Below are positions 17,170 to 25,629 of a stretch of DNA of 64,000 nt, in pieces. A program made the translations under genes and the position numbers. The stretch is from Bacteroidota bacterium (GTDB taxonomy: Bacteria; Bacteroidota; Bacteroidia; B-17B0; Aurantibacillaceae), in contig JAFLBH010000002.1 in NCBI GenBank assembly GCA_017303905.1, positions 372,001 through 436,000 on the forward strand, read 5' to 3'. Positions within the stretch are counted from its first letter, which is position 1; every line of letters starts with the position of its first letter. The notes beneath the pieces were generated by a model. It was not told where the DNA came from, ran no database searches, and saw only the letters and a program-made list of their open reading frames with translations.

Positions 17170-18786
17170 ATGAACGAAATCGGATTAAAAGCTGAGAATT
17201 TTTCTGTAGCTGATCTCGGCCTTTCTAATGTTGAAATGGCTTACTGGAATCTTCACCCAAGTGAATTAGTTGAAGACACAATTTCGCGCGGACAAGGCGT
17301 GTTAACAGATGTAGGGGCTTTGGCCATCGATACCGGAGAGTTTACCGGACGTTCTCCAAAAGATAAATACGCCGTTGTAGATTACAATACCAAAGATTCT
17401 GTTTGGTGGGGTGATGTAAACAACCGTTTTGAAGAAGATAAATTCGATAAATTACACCACCGCATGTTGGCTTACCTTGGCGGGAAGGAAATTTGGGTAC
17501 GCGATGCTTACGCTTGTGCTGATCCTAAATACCGTATTAATATTCGTGTTGTAAACGAGCATTCTTGGAGTAATTTATTTTCATACAACTTATTCTTACG
17601 TCCAACTCGTGAAGAAATTAAACACTTCAAACATGATTGGTTAATTTTAAACGCACCGGGCTTTAAAGCAGATCCTAAAATCGACGGAACCCGTCAGCAC
17701 AATTTCGCTATTATCAACTTCACCAAAAAAATCATTTTAATTGGTGGTACAGGTTATACCGGCGAGATTAAAAAATCAATTTTCACTGTATTAAACTACG
17801 TATTACCACACGAGCAAAAAGTATTATCTATGCACTGCTCTGCCAATATTGGTAAAGATGGTGATACTGCTATTTTCTTCGGTTTATCAGGAACAGGTAA
17901 AACTACCTTATCAGCTGATCCGAACCGTAAGTTAATTGGTGACGATGAACATGGATGGTCAGATACAGGTGTATTTAATTTCGAAGGTGGTTGTTATGCA
18001 AAATGCGTTGACTTAACCGCTGAGAAAGAGCCACAAATTTTCAATGCCATTAAGTTTGGCTCTTTATTGGAAAACATCAATTTTTACGATGATACAACCA
18101 CAGTTGACTATGGCAACATCAGTAAAACAGAAAACACACGTGTAAGCTATCCTGCAAATTATATTGATAATGCAGTTACTCCTGCTGTAGGAGATATGCC
18201 TAAAAATATCTTCTTCTTAACAGCCGATGCATTTGGTGTTTTACCTCCAATTTCAAAATTAACGACGGCACAAGCTATGTATAATTTCATTAGCGGTTAT
18301 ACAGCTAAAGTTGCGGGAACTGAAATGGGAATCACCGAACCAACAACAACCTTCTCGGCTTGTTTTGGTAAAGCTTTCTTGCCATTACACCCAACAAAAT
18401 ATGCCGAATTATTAGGTGAAAAATTAAAGAAACATCCAAATGTAAATGTTTGGTTAGTAAACACAGGATGGGTAGGCGGTTCTTACGGTGTAGGAAGTCG
18501 TATTAAATTATCATATACTCGTTCATTAATCACAGCAGCATTAACCGGCAAATTGGATAACGTTGAATATGGTACAACCAAATTCTTCGGATTAAAATTC
18601 CCTAAGGTTTGTCCGGATGTTCCTACTGAAATCTTAGATCCACGCAACAGCTGGAAGGATAAAGATGCGTATGATGCAAAAGCGAAAAATTTAGCTGAAC
18701 AATTCATTAAGAATTTTAGTCAGTATGCTTCTGCCGCTAACGAAGAAATCTTATCTGCAGCTCCAAAAGTTGAAGTGGTTGCTTAA
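17170..18786 (+). CDS. pckA: Phosphoenolpyruvate carboxykinase (ATP)
   Basis: 538 residues from the ATG at 17170: oxaloacetate + ATP to PEP + CO2 + ADP, the gluconeogenic entry point. The kinase-1a P-loop GLSGTGKTT is at residues 238-246, preceded by LSMHCSANIG and followed by LIGDDEHGWSD (metal-binding kinase-2 region). N-terminal FTGRSPKDKY and the substrate-site GGTGYTGEIKKSIF are present. The frame is open upstream to a TTG at 17101, but that would run through a terminator and promoter, and the homologous N-terminus begins at NEIGLKAEN. It has its own promoter and terminator. Confidence 0.97.
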   Translation: MNEIGLKAENFSVADLGLSNVEMAYWNLHPSELVEDTISRGQGVLTDVGALAIDTGEFTGRSPKDKYAVVDYNTKDSVWWGDVNNRFEEDKFDKLHHRMLAYLGGKEIWVRDAYACADPKYRINIRVVNEHSWSNLFSYNLFLRPTREEIKHFKHDWLILNAPGFKADPKIDGTRQHNFAIINFTKKIILIGGTGYTGEIKKSIFTVLNYVLPHEQKVLSMHCSANIGKDGDTAIFFGLSGTGKTTLSADPNRKLIGDDEHGWSDTGVFNFEGGCYAKCVDLTAEKEPQIFNAIKFGSLLENINFYDDTTTVDYGNISKTENTRVSYPANYIDNAVTPAVGDMPKNIFFLTADAFGVLPPISKLTTAQAMYNFISGYTAKVAGTEMGITEPTTTFSACFGKAFLPLHPTKYAELLGEKLKKHPNVNVWLVNTGWVGGSYGVGSRIKLSYTRSLITAALTGKLDNVEYGTTKFFGLKFPKVCPDVPTEILDPRNSWKDKDAYDAKAKNLAEQFIKNFSQYASAANEEILSAAPKVEVVA

Positions 18787-18806
18787 TTTTATTCTATAAC
18801 AAAACG

Positions 18807-18838
18807 AAAAGCCATTCCTAACACGAATGGCTTTTTTG
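18807..18838 (+). terminator. Intrinsic terminator of pckA
   Basis: Stem AAAAGCCATTC (18807-18817) / GAATGGCTTTT (18825-18835), 7-nt loop, T6 tail. Confidence 0.88.
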
Positions 18839-18849
18839 TTTTTAAATAT

Positions 18850-18857
18850 TATATTTG
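18850..18857 (+). promoter_or_regulatory. Probable -7 box of the aldehyde dehydrogenase gene
   Basis: TATATTTG fits TAnnTTTG and ends 8 nt before the ATG at 18866, implying a very short or absent leader. It comes right after the pckA terminator. Confidence 0.5.
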
Positions 18858-18865
18858 TTTAAGGC

Positions 18866-20281
18866 ATGGAAACGTATAAAATATATTGTGGAGGTGAATT
18901 TATCACAACAAACGAATCGCTTTCGGTAATTAATCCTTACACGAACGAAGCATTTGCACAAACCTTCCTTGCCAATGAAAGCACGCTTGAAATTGCGATT
19001 AATTTAGCGCTCTCTGCCAAAGAAAAAATGAAGGAACTTCCTTCTTACAAAAAATCGGAAGCACTTCAACAAATCGCATTCGAAATAAAAACGAACCGTC
19101 AACACCTTGCGGAAGTTTTATCGAAAGAATCTGCCAAACCAATAAAATACGCGCTAAGCGAAATTGACCGTGCCGCTCAAACTTTTGTGGTGGCTTCGGA
19201 AGAATGTAAACGCTTACCAAAAGAATATATATCACTTGACTGGACGCCGAACGGAGAAAAAAGGGAAGGATTGGTCAATTATTTTCCTGTTGGAGTTGTA
19301 GCCGGCATTGCGCCCTTCAATTTTCCGATGAATTTAGCAGTACATAAAATTGCACCGGCCATTGCTGCGGGTTGTCCCATAATTTTAAAACCGGCTTCCT
19401 CTACTCCCCTTTCCACTTTAGAACTCGCAAAAATTATAGATAAAACAAGTTTGCCGAAAGGCGCTGTTTCTATTCTTCCCATGACGCGACAAACCGGAAA
19501 CTTACTGGTAACTGATACTCGAATAAATCTCCTGAGTTTTACCGGCTCACCTGAAGTTGGATGGCCTATGAAAGCCCAATGCGGCAAAAAGAAAGTGGTA
19601 CTCGAATTAGGCGGCAATGCCGGCGTCATCGTAACAGAAAGCGGATTGAATGAAAACACTGTTGCCAAGTGTGTGATGGGAGCTTTTGCTTACAGCGGAC
19701 AAATATGCATTCATGCGCAACGGATTTTTGTTCACGAAAAAATATTTAATGCCTTTATAAAAGAATTCTTACAGAAAACTTCCGCCCTGAAATTTGGCAA
19801 TCCCTTATTGCAGGATACAGATGTGAGTGATATGATTGATGAAGGCAATGCTCAACGTATTGAAAGCTGGATAATGGAAGCCGTGACAAAAGGTGCTAAA
19901 ATATTAGTTGGGGGGAAACGTACCGGAAAGTATGTTGAGCCAACCATTCTCACCAATTGTAACAATACAATGAAAATTTATTGTGAGGAAGCCTTTGGTC
20001 CAATAGTATGTGTTGAAACATATAACGGTAAGATTACCGAGGCTGTTAATAAGGTGAATGACAGTAAATTTGGATTACAATGCGGTGTTTTCACCAATGA
20101 TATTTCTGAATTAAATGAATGTTATAAGCATTTAGAAGTAGGTGGAGTTATCCATAATGATGTGCCAACCTTAAGATTTGATCACATGCCTTACGGCGGA
20201 ATTAAAGAAAGTGGTCTTGGACGTGAAGGGGTAAAATACGCCATTATGGACATGCTGGAGCCTAGAATTCTGGTGAAATAA
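18866..20281 (+). CDS. Aldehyde dehydrogenase family protein
   Basis: A 471-residue NAD(P)-dependent aldehyde dehydrogenase. The nucleophile is Cys281 (SGQICIHAQR) and the general base Glu247 (VVLELGGN). The cofactor site shows PFNFPMNLAVHKIAPA and SFTGSPEVG, and the C-terminal EEAFGPIVCVETY is the family motif. The sequence SGQICIHAQRIFV resembles the lactaldehyde/non-phosphorylating type rather than the betaine type, but the substrate cannot be fixed. It is monocistronic with its own -7 box. Confidence 0.92.
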   Translation: METYKIYCGGEFITTNESLSVINPYTNEAFAQTFLANESTLEIAINLALSAKEKMKELPSYKKSEALQQIAFEIKTNRQHLAEVLSKESAKPIKYALSEIDRAAQTFVVASEECKRLPKEYISLDWTPNGEKREGLVNYFPVGVVAGIAPFNFPMNLAVHKIAPAIAAGCPIILKPASSTPLSTLELAKIIDKTSLPKGAVSILPMTRQTGNLLVTDTRINLLSFTGSPEVGWPMKAQCGKKKVVLELGGNAGVIVTESGLNENTVAKCVMGAFAYSGQICIHAQRIFVHEKIFNAFIKEFLQKTSALKFGNPLLQDTDVSDMIDEGNAQRIESWIMEAVTKGAKILVGGKRTGKYVEPTILTNCNNTMKIYCEEAFGPIVCVETYNGKITEAVNKVNDSKFGLQCGVFTNDISELNECYKHLEVGGVIHNDVPTLRFDHMPYGGIKESGLGREGVKYAIMDMLEPRILVK

Positions 20282-20391
20282 TTTTTATTTTTCTTTAAAT
20301 ATGCTATCATTGTGAACGAACTTTCGGTTACTATGATACTAACGGCTATACCCCTCCTCTTCAAAACTTACATTAATTCATTTATTTCCAT

Positions 20392-21195
20392 ATGATCTCT
20401 CATTGTTATATCCATGGCCTGAGTGTGTATCATAAAGGCGATATCAAGAAAAAAGCGGTTATTTTCATTCATGGCAATTCATTAAGTTCAAAAACATTCC
20501 AATCTCAACTTGAGAATCTTCCATTTCCGGTATTGACATTTGATTTACCGGGACACGGATTGTCGGATAGACACAGCGATTATGAAAGCATTTATTGTTT
20601 GCCGGGATATATTACGGCGTTAAAAAACATTATCACTGAATTAGAAATGAGTGATTATATTTTGGCAGGTCATTCTTTAGGAGGACATATTGCTATTGAA
20701 GCTACAGAGGAATTACCTCAAACAAAAGGCTTATTCGTATTCGGCACTCCGCCAATTGGTATTCCGCCTCAAATGGACAAAATGTTTTTACCGAATCCAA
20801 ACATTGCGCATTTATTTAGTAAAGATATTTCTGAATCGGATGCTATGACAGTTGGCACGGAATTTGTATTCAATAACCAAACCCTTGCAGCTGATTTGAA
20901 AGCTATGATATTAAATACTGACGGTAATACACGATTAAATTTGGGCGTTTCCATCGGCAAAGGTCAATTTAAAAACGAAAAAGGATTTGTGTCTAAAACC
21001 AATTTACCAATCTGTTTAGCACATGGCAATAAAGACACATTAGTGAATTTAGAATACATTAAAGAATTATCTATTCCTAACTTATGGAATAATAAAATTA
21101 ATATTCTTGAAAATGTGGGACATATTCCTCAAATGGAAAATGCCGAAAAATTCAACTCACTTACTATCGATTTTTACAAATCCGTCTTTTCATAA
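20392..21195 (+). CDS. Alpha/beta hydrolase
   Basis: A 267-residue alpha/beta-hydrolase fold enzyme without signal peptide. The oxyanion-hole HGN (FIHGNSLSSKTF), the nucleophile Ser95 in AGHSLGGH, an acid in HGNKDTLVN and the His in NVGHIPQMENAE complete the triad. It could be an esterase, lipase or C-C hydrolase; the lid region (~130-190) gives no substrate clue. The stop overlaps the start of the PAS-LuxR regulator by one base, so the pair is translationally coupled. This suggests the regulator senses or controls something tied to this hydrolase. Confidence 0.88.
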   Translation: MISHCYIHGLSVYHKGDIKKKAVIFIHGNSLSSKTFQSQLENLPFPVLTFDLPGHGLSDRHSDYESIYCLPGYITALKNIITELEMSDYILAGHSLGGHIAIEATEELPQTKGLFVFGTPPIGIPPQMDKMFLPNPNIAHLFSKDISESDAMTVGTEFVFNNQTLAADLKAMILNTDGNTRLNLGVSIGKGQFKNEKGFVSKTNLPICLAHGNKDTLVNLEYIKELSIPNLWNNKINILENVGHIPQMENAEKFNSLTIDFYKSVFS

Positions 21196-21932
21196 TGGAA
21201 GCGAATAAAAGTAAGATATCCGAATACCTTGATTCTTTACAAGCTAAACTATCCAACAGGAAAGTAATTACCAAGCCGGTTAGTTATATTAGTAATTATC
21301 CGATTGCCTTAGGTCAATGTTTTTATGTATTAGATTTCAAAAGTAAAAAAGTAAGTTTTCAAAAAGGCATAAAGGAATTTTTAGGATATGAACCGCATGA
21401 ATTTACATTTGAATTAGCCTCCAGTTATTTTCATCCGGATGATTTTGACATGGTAGAAAGATTAATGCGCGCCACACTAATGTTTGCCAGCGAAAACAAT
21501 GTAAGCAAAGATGTCGCCTTTTTTCTGACGTATCGCATTCGAAAAAAGGATAATACCTATGTAAAAGTACTTCGACAATCTACCACTTATGACTTAGACG
21601 AGGAAGGAAAAATAATCAGTAACCTCTCTATGATATCCGACATTTCTTTCTTAAACACAGCTAACAAAGTGGAATGGAAATTTGATGCGCCCGGTTTAGA
21701 TAAAGAAGAATTCCGAAAATATGTAACCAAAGAATATAAAGGTTTTTTCTCCGATCGGGAAACAGAAATTATTTTATTGGTAGATAAGGGATGGTCGAGT
21801 AAACAAATTGCTGAGAAATTATTTTTAAGTAAACATACTGTTGACACACACAGAAGGAAAATACTTAATAAAGCGCACTGCAAAAATGCCGTAGAACTCA
21901 TTAACTTCTGTAAACACAACGGAATAATCTGA
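21195..21932 (+). CDS. PAS domain LuxR-type transcriptional regulator
   Basis: 245 residues. A PAS fold spans about 45-155 (SKKVSFQKGIKEFLGYEPHEF...FHPDDFDMVERLM...YRIRKKDNTYVKVLRQST). A LuxR/NarL helix-turn-helix fills the C-terminus (FSDRETEIILLVDKGWSSKQ, then IAEKLFLSKHTVDTHRRKIL). There is no receiver domain, so the input is probably a ligand or partner bound by PAS. It is coupled by a 1-base overlap to the alpha/beta hydrolase and followed 97 bp later by two SiaC-like genes. This architecture is frequent in Bacteroidota as an orphan regulator. Confidence 0.9.
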   Translation: MEANKSKISEYLDSLQAKLSNRKVITKPVSYISNYPIALGQCFYVLDFKSKKVSFQKGIKEFLGYEPHEFTFELASSYFHPDDFDMVERLMRATLMFASENNVSKDVAFFLTYRIRKKDNTYVKVLRQSTTYDLDEEGKIISNLSMISDISFLNTANKVEWKFDAPGLDKEEFRKYVTKEYKGFFSDRETEIILLVDKGWSSKQIAEKLFLSKHTVDTHRRKILNKAHCKNAVELINFCKHNGII

Positions 21933-22029
21933 TTTATCACATTCCTTAATCCATTAATCGGGTTTATTCATCTGTTAAGCGATTTTAGCTTTCTTATCGT
22001 TTAATTATGTAGACCTTTGCAGTCTAATT

Positions 22030-22416
22030 ATGAATAACATCATCATTGAGGCTACAAAACGTACGCCTAAAATTGAATTTAACACAAATGGAAATTTACT
22101 GATCAGTGGAACTTCCATATCTGAGAATGCCATTGCCTTTTATCACCCGCTGATGAATTGGGTAAAAGAGTTTGTACTAACAAACCCTTCAAAAATAACT
22201 TTGATAATTAACTTAGACTATATTAATACATCAAGCAACACCTGTTTGCTAAAAATGCTGAGTGAAATTAAGGCGGGAATTAGCATTGCAGAACAACTCA
22301 CCATCATTTGGAATTTCGATAAAGAAGATGAAGATGCGCAAGAACACGGAGAAATAATTCAGAAGTTAATCAAACATCCACTCAAGTTCATCCCTATTGA
22401 TTACGAAAATAACTAA
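22030..22416 (+). CDS. SiaC-like DUF1987 protein, copy 1
   Basis: A 128-residue single-domain protein of the DUF1987/SiaC family. IIIEATKRTPKIEFNTNGNL, ISGTSISENAIAFYHPLMNW, INLDYINTSSNTCLLKML and the acidic FDKEDEDAQEHGEIIQKLI are the family blocks. In Pseudomonas, SiaC is an anti-sigma-antagonist-like protein, phosphorylated by SiaB and dephosphorylated by SiaA, that activates the diguanylate cyclase SiaD. The NTSS stretch probably covers the regulated Thr, by analogy. No SiaA, B or D gene is nearby. It is the first of two adjacent paralogues. Confidence 0.82.
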   Translation: MNNIIIEATKRTPKIEFNTNGNLLISGTSISENAIAFYHPLMNWVKEFVLTNPSKITLIINLDYINTSSNTCLLKMLSEIKAGISIAEQLTIIWNFDKEDEDAQEHGEIIQKLIKHPLKFIPIDYENN

Positions 22417-22576
22417 TCGGGTTTCTCTCATTTCAATAACTTAACAAAAAGGCAATACCATCCGCAGGGTATTTAATCATTTCTTAATGATGAAATCCGC
22501 CTTGTATTCATCTACTTTACTCATCTTTGAGTATTGATTGAAAATTATGAATACAGTTATTTGCAGCCAGATAAAA

Positions 22577-22960
22577 ATGGCTAATCTTTACATCGAAAAA
22601 ACAAAGAAAACACCGGAAATTACCTTCCTAAAAAATGGTGATCTTAATTTTATTGGATGTTGCATACCGGAAGATGCCAACGCCTTTTTTCACCCTTTGA
22701 TGTTATGGCTAGAAGATTTTACTAATAATCCATCCGATAGCGTTAATCTGCTGATCGATTTAGAGTACATTAATACATCGAGCACTACACACATACTTAA
22801 GTTTCTTAAAAGAACCATTGAAATAGGTATTGAGAAGTCAATGATCAAAATAGTTTGGAAGTATGATCCGGAAGATGAAGACGCCTATGAACAAGGCGAA
22901 ATGTTGCAAAAAATCTTAAAGCATCCTATTCTACTGGTTTCTAATCAAATTAAAGGCTGA
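22577..22960 (+). CDS. SiaC-like DUF1987 protein, copy 2
   Basis: 127 residues from the ATG at 22577, chosen because the first residues (NLYIEKTKKTPEITFLKNGD) then align end to end with copy 1. A TTG at 22538 and an ATG at 22547 would add 13 or 10 extra residues. Shared blocks are PEDANAFFHPLMLWLEDF, IDLEYINTSSTTHILKFL and WKYDPEDEDAYEQGEMLQKI. Clear divergence from copy 1 (roughly half the residues identical by eye) means an old tandem duplication kept by selection. A 160-bp spacer separates the two, so each may have its own promoter. Confidence 0.8.
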   Translation: MANLYIEKTKKTPEITFLKNGDLNFIGCCIPEDANAFFHPLMLWLEDFTNNPSDSVNLLIDLEYINTSSTTHILKFLKRTIEIGIEKSMIKIVWKYDPEDEDAYEQGEMLQKILKHPILLVSNQIKG

Positions 22961-23025
22961 TTCACACGCCCCTCTCCTTTCTTTTTAAGTAAAATACCAA
23001 TACCTTTAAAGGTATAAATTTTGCT

Positions 23026-24012
23026 ATGGAATACAGAAGACTAGGAAAATCAGGCTTACAGGTAAGCGCACTCAGCTTTGGTACCTGGATTACTTTCGGA
23101 AAACAAATTGATGATAAAACAGCTGATGCTTTATTAAGCACTGCTTATGATGCCGGTGTTAACTTTTTTGATAACGCTGAAATTTATGCGGCGGGTAAAT
23201 CAGAATTAGTAATGGGTAAAATTTTAAAATCCAAAAACTGGGCACGCAGTTCTTATTGCGTTTCCAGTAAAGTGTTTTTTGGATATGAAGACAAATTGCC
23301 TAATCAGGTTGGTTTATCTCGCAAACATGTGATAGAAGGCTGTCACGCAGCTTTAAAACGCTTACAGGTTGATTATATTGATTTGTTCTATTGTCACCGC
23401 CCCGATAAAAACACACCCATTGAAGAAACTGTTTTGGCCATGAATACGCTGATTCAGCAAGGCAAAATTTTATATTGGGGAACCAGCGAATGGGCGAATG
23501 ATGAAATCATGGCGGCCATTGCTGTAGCCAAGGATTTTAAAATAATCGGACCAACCATGGAGCAGCCGCAATACAACATGTTTGAACGTACCAAAATGGA
23601 AAAAGATTATTTACTGTTGTTCCGCGATTACGGCTTGGGAACTACCATTTGGAGTCCGTTATCCAGCGGATTGCTTACCGAGAAATACATCAATATGTCG
23701 AATGAAAAAACGCGATTAGACATAGATGGTATGGAATGGCTGAAGGAAAGAACATTGGGCGATGCAACGCGTTTAGAGAAAGTAAAAAAGCTCAATGAAT
23801 TAGCTAAATCCATCGGAACTACATTACCTAAATTAGGAATTGCCTGGACAGTAAAAAACCCGCATGTAAGTACAACTATTCTAGGTGCAAGTCGTGTTGA
23901 ACAATTAAAAGAAACTTTAACGTCATTAGAAGTGCTTCCGTTATTAACCAATGAAGTGATGGAAAAAATTGAAAGCATTTTAAATAATAAACCCGTATTG
24001 GCTCAGTATTAA
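23026..24012 (+). CDS. Aldo/keto reductase (Kv-beta-like subfamily)
   Basis: A 328-residue NADPH-dependent aldo/keto reductase. The catalytic tetrad is Asp49 and Tyr54 (FFDNAEIYAAGKSE), Lys82 (VSSKVFF) and His124 (FYCHRPD). The start MEYRRLGKSGLQVSALSFGT and the C-terminal TILGASRVEQLKE (cofactor phosphate loop) are those of the potassium-channel beta-subunit-like group. This group reduces small aldehydes and ketones in bacteria. It ends 4 nt before the first direct repeat that brackets the GIY-YIG gene. Confidence 0.93.
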   Translation: MEYRRLGKSGLQVSALSFGTWITFGKQIDDKTADALLSTAYDAGVNFFDNAEIYAAGKSELVMGKILKSKNWARSSYCVSSKVFFGYEDKLPNQVGLSRKHVIEGCHAALKRLQVDYIDLFYCHRPDKNTPIEETVLAMNTLIQQGKILYWGTSEWANDEIMAAIAVAKDFKIIGPTMEQPQYNMFERTKMEKDYLLLFRDYGLGTTIWSPLSSGLLTEKYINMSNEKTRLDIDGMEWLKERTLGDATRLEKVKKLNELAKSIGTTLPKLGIAWTVKNPHVSTTILGASRVEQLKETLTSLEVLPLLTNEVMEKIESILNNKPVLAQY

Positions 24013-24016
24013 TCAA

Positions 24017-24046
24017 TTCGTCATTGCGAGCGCTAGCGAAGCAATC
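24017..24046 (+). repeat. GIY-YIG-flanking direct repeat, left copy (A)
   Basis: A 30-bp sequence starting TTCGTCATTGCGAG and ending CGAAGCAATC, identical to 24385-24414. It contains the inverted pair ATTGC/GCAAT and an inner GCTAGC palindrome, so it can fold. It lies in the 49-bp gap between the aldo/keto reductase stop and the nuclease ATG. Confidence 0.95.
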
Positions 24047-24061
24047 TCAAATTAAAATGAA

Positions 24062-24364
24062 ATGAAAAGAGGCGGTGCCGTATATATGTTGACTAATAAG
24101 AATAACACCACTATTTATACCGGTGTAACATCAGATTTACTGAAAAGACTCTATGAACACAGAACAGGAAAATTCAAATATAGTTTTTCAAACAGATATA
24201 ATTTATATAAGTTAGTGTATTATGAAGGCTTTAACAGGATTGAAGAAGCTATTGCAAGGGAAAAACAAATAAAAGGTGGTAGCAGAGCAAAAAAGGAAAT
24301 TCTTATAAATTCAATGAATCCTGATTGGAGAGATTTATCTTATGATTTAGGTTATGAAGATTAA
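24062..24364 (+). CDS. Small GIY-YIG nuclease family protein
   Basis: A 100-residue stand-alone GIY-YIG domain (UvrC-N/YhbQ-like). The variant first motif is VYML...IYTGVT, the catalytic Arg lies in LLKRLYEHRTGKF, and the metal-binding Glu is in RIEEAIAREKQIKGG. SRAKKEILINSMNPDWRDL is the typical tail. Such mini-nucleases are abundant in Bacteroidota and are often found near short repeats. The gene is exactly bracketed by two identical 30-bp direct repeats and no promoter is evident in the 15 nt between repeat A and the ATG. Its biological role is unknown. Confidence 0.92.
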   Translation: MKRGGAVYMLTNKNNTTIYTGVTSDLLKRLYEHRTGKFKYSFSNRYNLYKLVYYEGFNRIEEAIAREKQIKGGSRAKKEILINSMNPDWRDLSYDLGYED

Positions 24365-24384
24365 ATAACGCTATGATGTTTAAT

Positions 24385-24414
24385 TTCGTCATTGCGAGCG
24401 CTAGCGAAGCAATC
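24385..24414 (+). repeat. GIY-YIG-flanking direct repeat, right copy (B)
   Basis: Identical over 30 bp to copy A, 368 bp away. It also forms the left arm of a long hairpin with copy C. Confidence 0.95.
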
Positions 24415-24439
24415 CTTAATAGAATAACTTCAAATAAAG

Positions 24440-24471
24440 GATTGCTTCGGTCGTACCTCCTCGCAATGACG
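24440..24471 (-). repeat. Inverted palindromic repeat, copy C
   Basis: An inverted relative of A/B: GATTGCTTC and CTCGCAATGACG are exact complements of the ends of B, while the centre differs (GGTCGTACCTC). B and C, 25 nt apart, form a hairpin-capable pair like a BIME. Confidence 0.9.
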
Positions 24472-24515
24472 GGTCGCCCGTTTAAAAATAAATTCTTAAT
24501 TTAGCCATAAGTAGG

Positions 24516-24548
24516 GATTGCTTCGGTCGTACCTCCCTCGCAATGACG
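24516..24548 (-). repeat. Inverted palindromic repeat, copy D
   Basis: A near-identical second inverted copy (one extra C against C), ending 7 nt before the ATG of the CoA-transferase gene, where it may influence translation initiation. The whole 24365-24555 spacer consists of copies B, C, D and short linkers. Confidence 0.9.
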
Positions 24549-24555
24549 ATTCTAC

Positions 24556-25629
24556 ATGAATAACATCTTTTCCAACTTAAAGGTAATTGAATTAGCCGGT
24601 GTGCTTGCCGGACCAAGCGTTGGTGTTTTTTTCAGTGAGTTGGGTGCAAAAGTCATAAAGGTTGAAAATAAAAAAACGCAAGGTGATGTTACCCGTACTT
24701 GGAAAATTTCAGCCGAAGAAAAAGGAAATGCACCAGGTGCTTATTACTGGAGTGTAAATACAGGGAAAGAAGTTTTATTCTTAGATATTACACAACAAGA
24801 AGAGTTAAATAAATTATACGCGCTTATTAAGGAGGCAGATATTGTAATTACCAATTACAAAAAAGGTGATGATGAAAAATTAAAAGTCGCCTACTCCCAT
24901 CTCAAAACTATAAACCCTAAACTCATTTACGCTTCTGTCAATGGATTTGGACATGAAAGTTCAAGAACCGCTTACGATTTAATTTTACAAGCCGAGAGCG
25001 GATTTATGCAGATGAACGGTGAGAAAAATACATTACCTGTAAAAATGCCGGTTGCTCTCATTGATGTTTTAGCAGGACATCAAATGAAGGAAGCTATACT
25101 GATTGCATTATTAAAGCGTGAACAAACCGGAAAAGGTTCGCACATCTCTGTTTCACTATTCGATAGTGCATTAGCCTCCTTAGTTAATCAAGCTACCAAT
25201 TGGTTGATCGCACATCATTTGCCGCAAGCGAGTGGCTCTTTGCATCCAAATATTGCACCATACGGAGAAATATTTAAAACCTCCGATAATCATTTAATCA
25301 CATTTGCCATTGGAAGTGATAAACAATTTAAACAACTCTGTGAGTTATGCGAATTAACTCATTTATCTGAGCAAGAGAAATTCAGTACCAATCAAAACCG
25401 TGTGATTAATCGTTCCGAATTATTTGAATTACTGAAATTGAAAATAGAAACGAAATCATTCGAGACTATTTACAATTATTGTTTGCAGCATGATGTACCA
25501 ATAGGTAAAATCAGAAACCTAAAAGAAGTTTTTGAATTACCGGAAGCACAAAACATGCTGAAGCATTTCAATGATAATGGCAACTCAAAAACAGTGGTAC
25601 AATCCATCGCCTTTAAATTTTTAGATTAA
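24556..25629 (+). CDS. CoA-transferase family III (CaiB/BaiF-like)
   Basis: A 357-residue class III CoA-transferase. VIELAGVLAGPSVGVFFSEL at the N-terminus and the catalytic Asp141 in TAYDLILQAESGFM are characteristic; KMPVALIDVLAGHQMKEAIL follows. Members move CoA between carboxylic acids through an aspartyl-CoA intermediate, or act as alpha-methylacyl-CoA racemases. The length is slightly below the usual ~390-400. It overlaps the GNAT gene by one base. The start lies 7 nt after repeat D. The substrate cannot be inferred. Confidence 0.9.
   Translation: MNNIFSNLKVIELAGVLAGPSVGVFFSELGAKVIKVENKKTQGDVTRTWKISAEEKGNAPGAYYWSVNTGKEVLFLDITQQEELNKLYALIKEADIVITNYKKGDDEKLKVAYSHLKTINPKLIYASVNGFGHESSRTAYDLILQAESGFMQMNGEKNTLPVKMPVALIDVLAGHQMKEAILIALLKREQTGKGSHISVSLFDSALASLVNQATNWLIAHHLPQASGSLHPNIAPYGEIFKTSDNHLITFAIGSDKQFKQLCELCELTHLSEQEKFSTNQNRVINRSELFELLKLKIETKSFETIYNYCLQHDVPIGKIRNLKEVFELPEAQNMLKHFNDNGNSKTVVQSIAFKFLD

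Noticed and set aside
20282..20391. A promoter or RNA element before the alpha/beta hydrolase gene
   Set aside because: No TAnnTTTG box, hairpin or riboswitch-like structure could be supported by eye.
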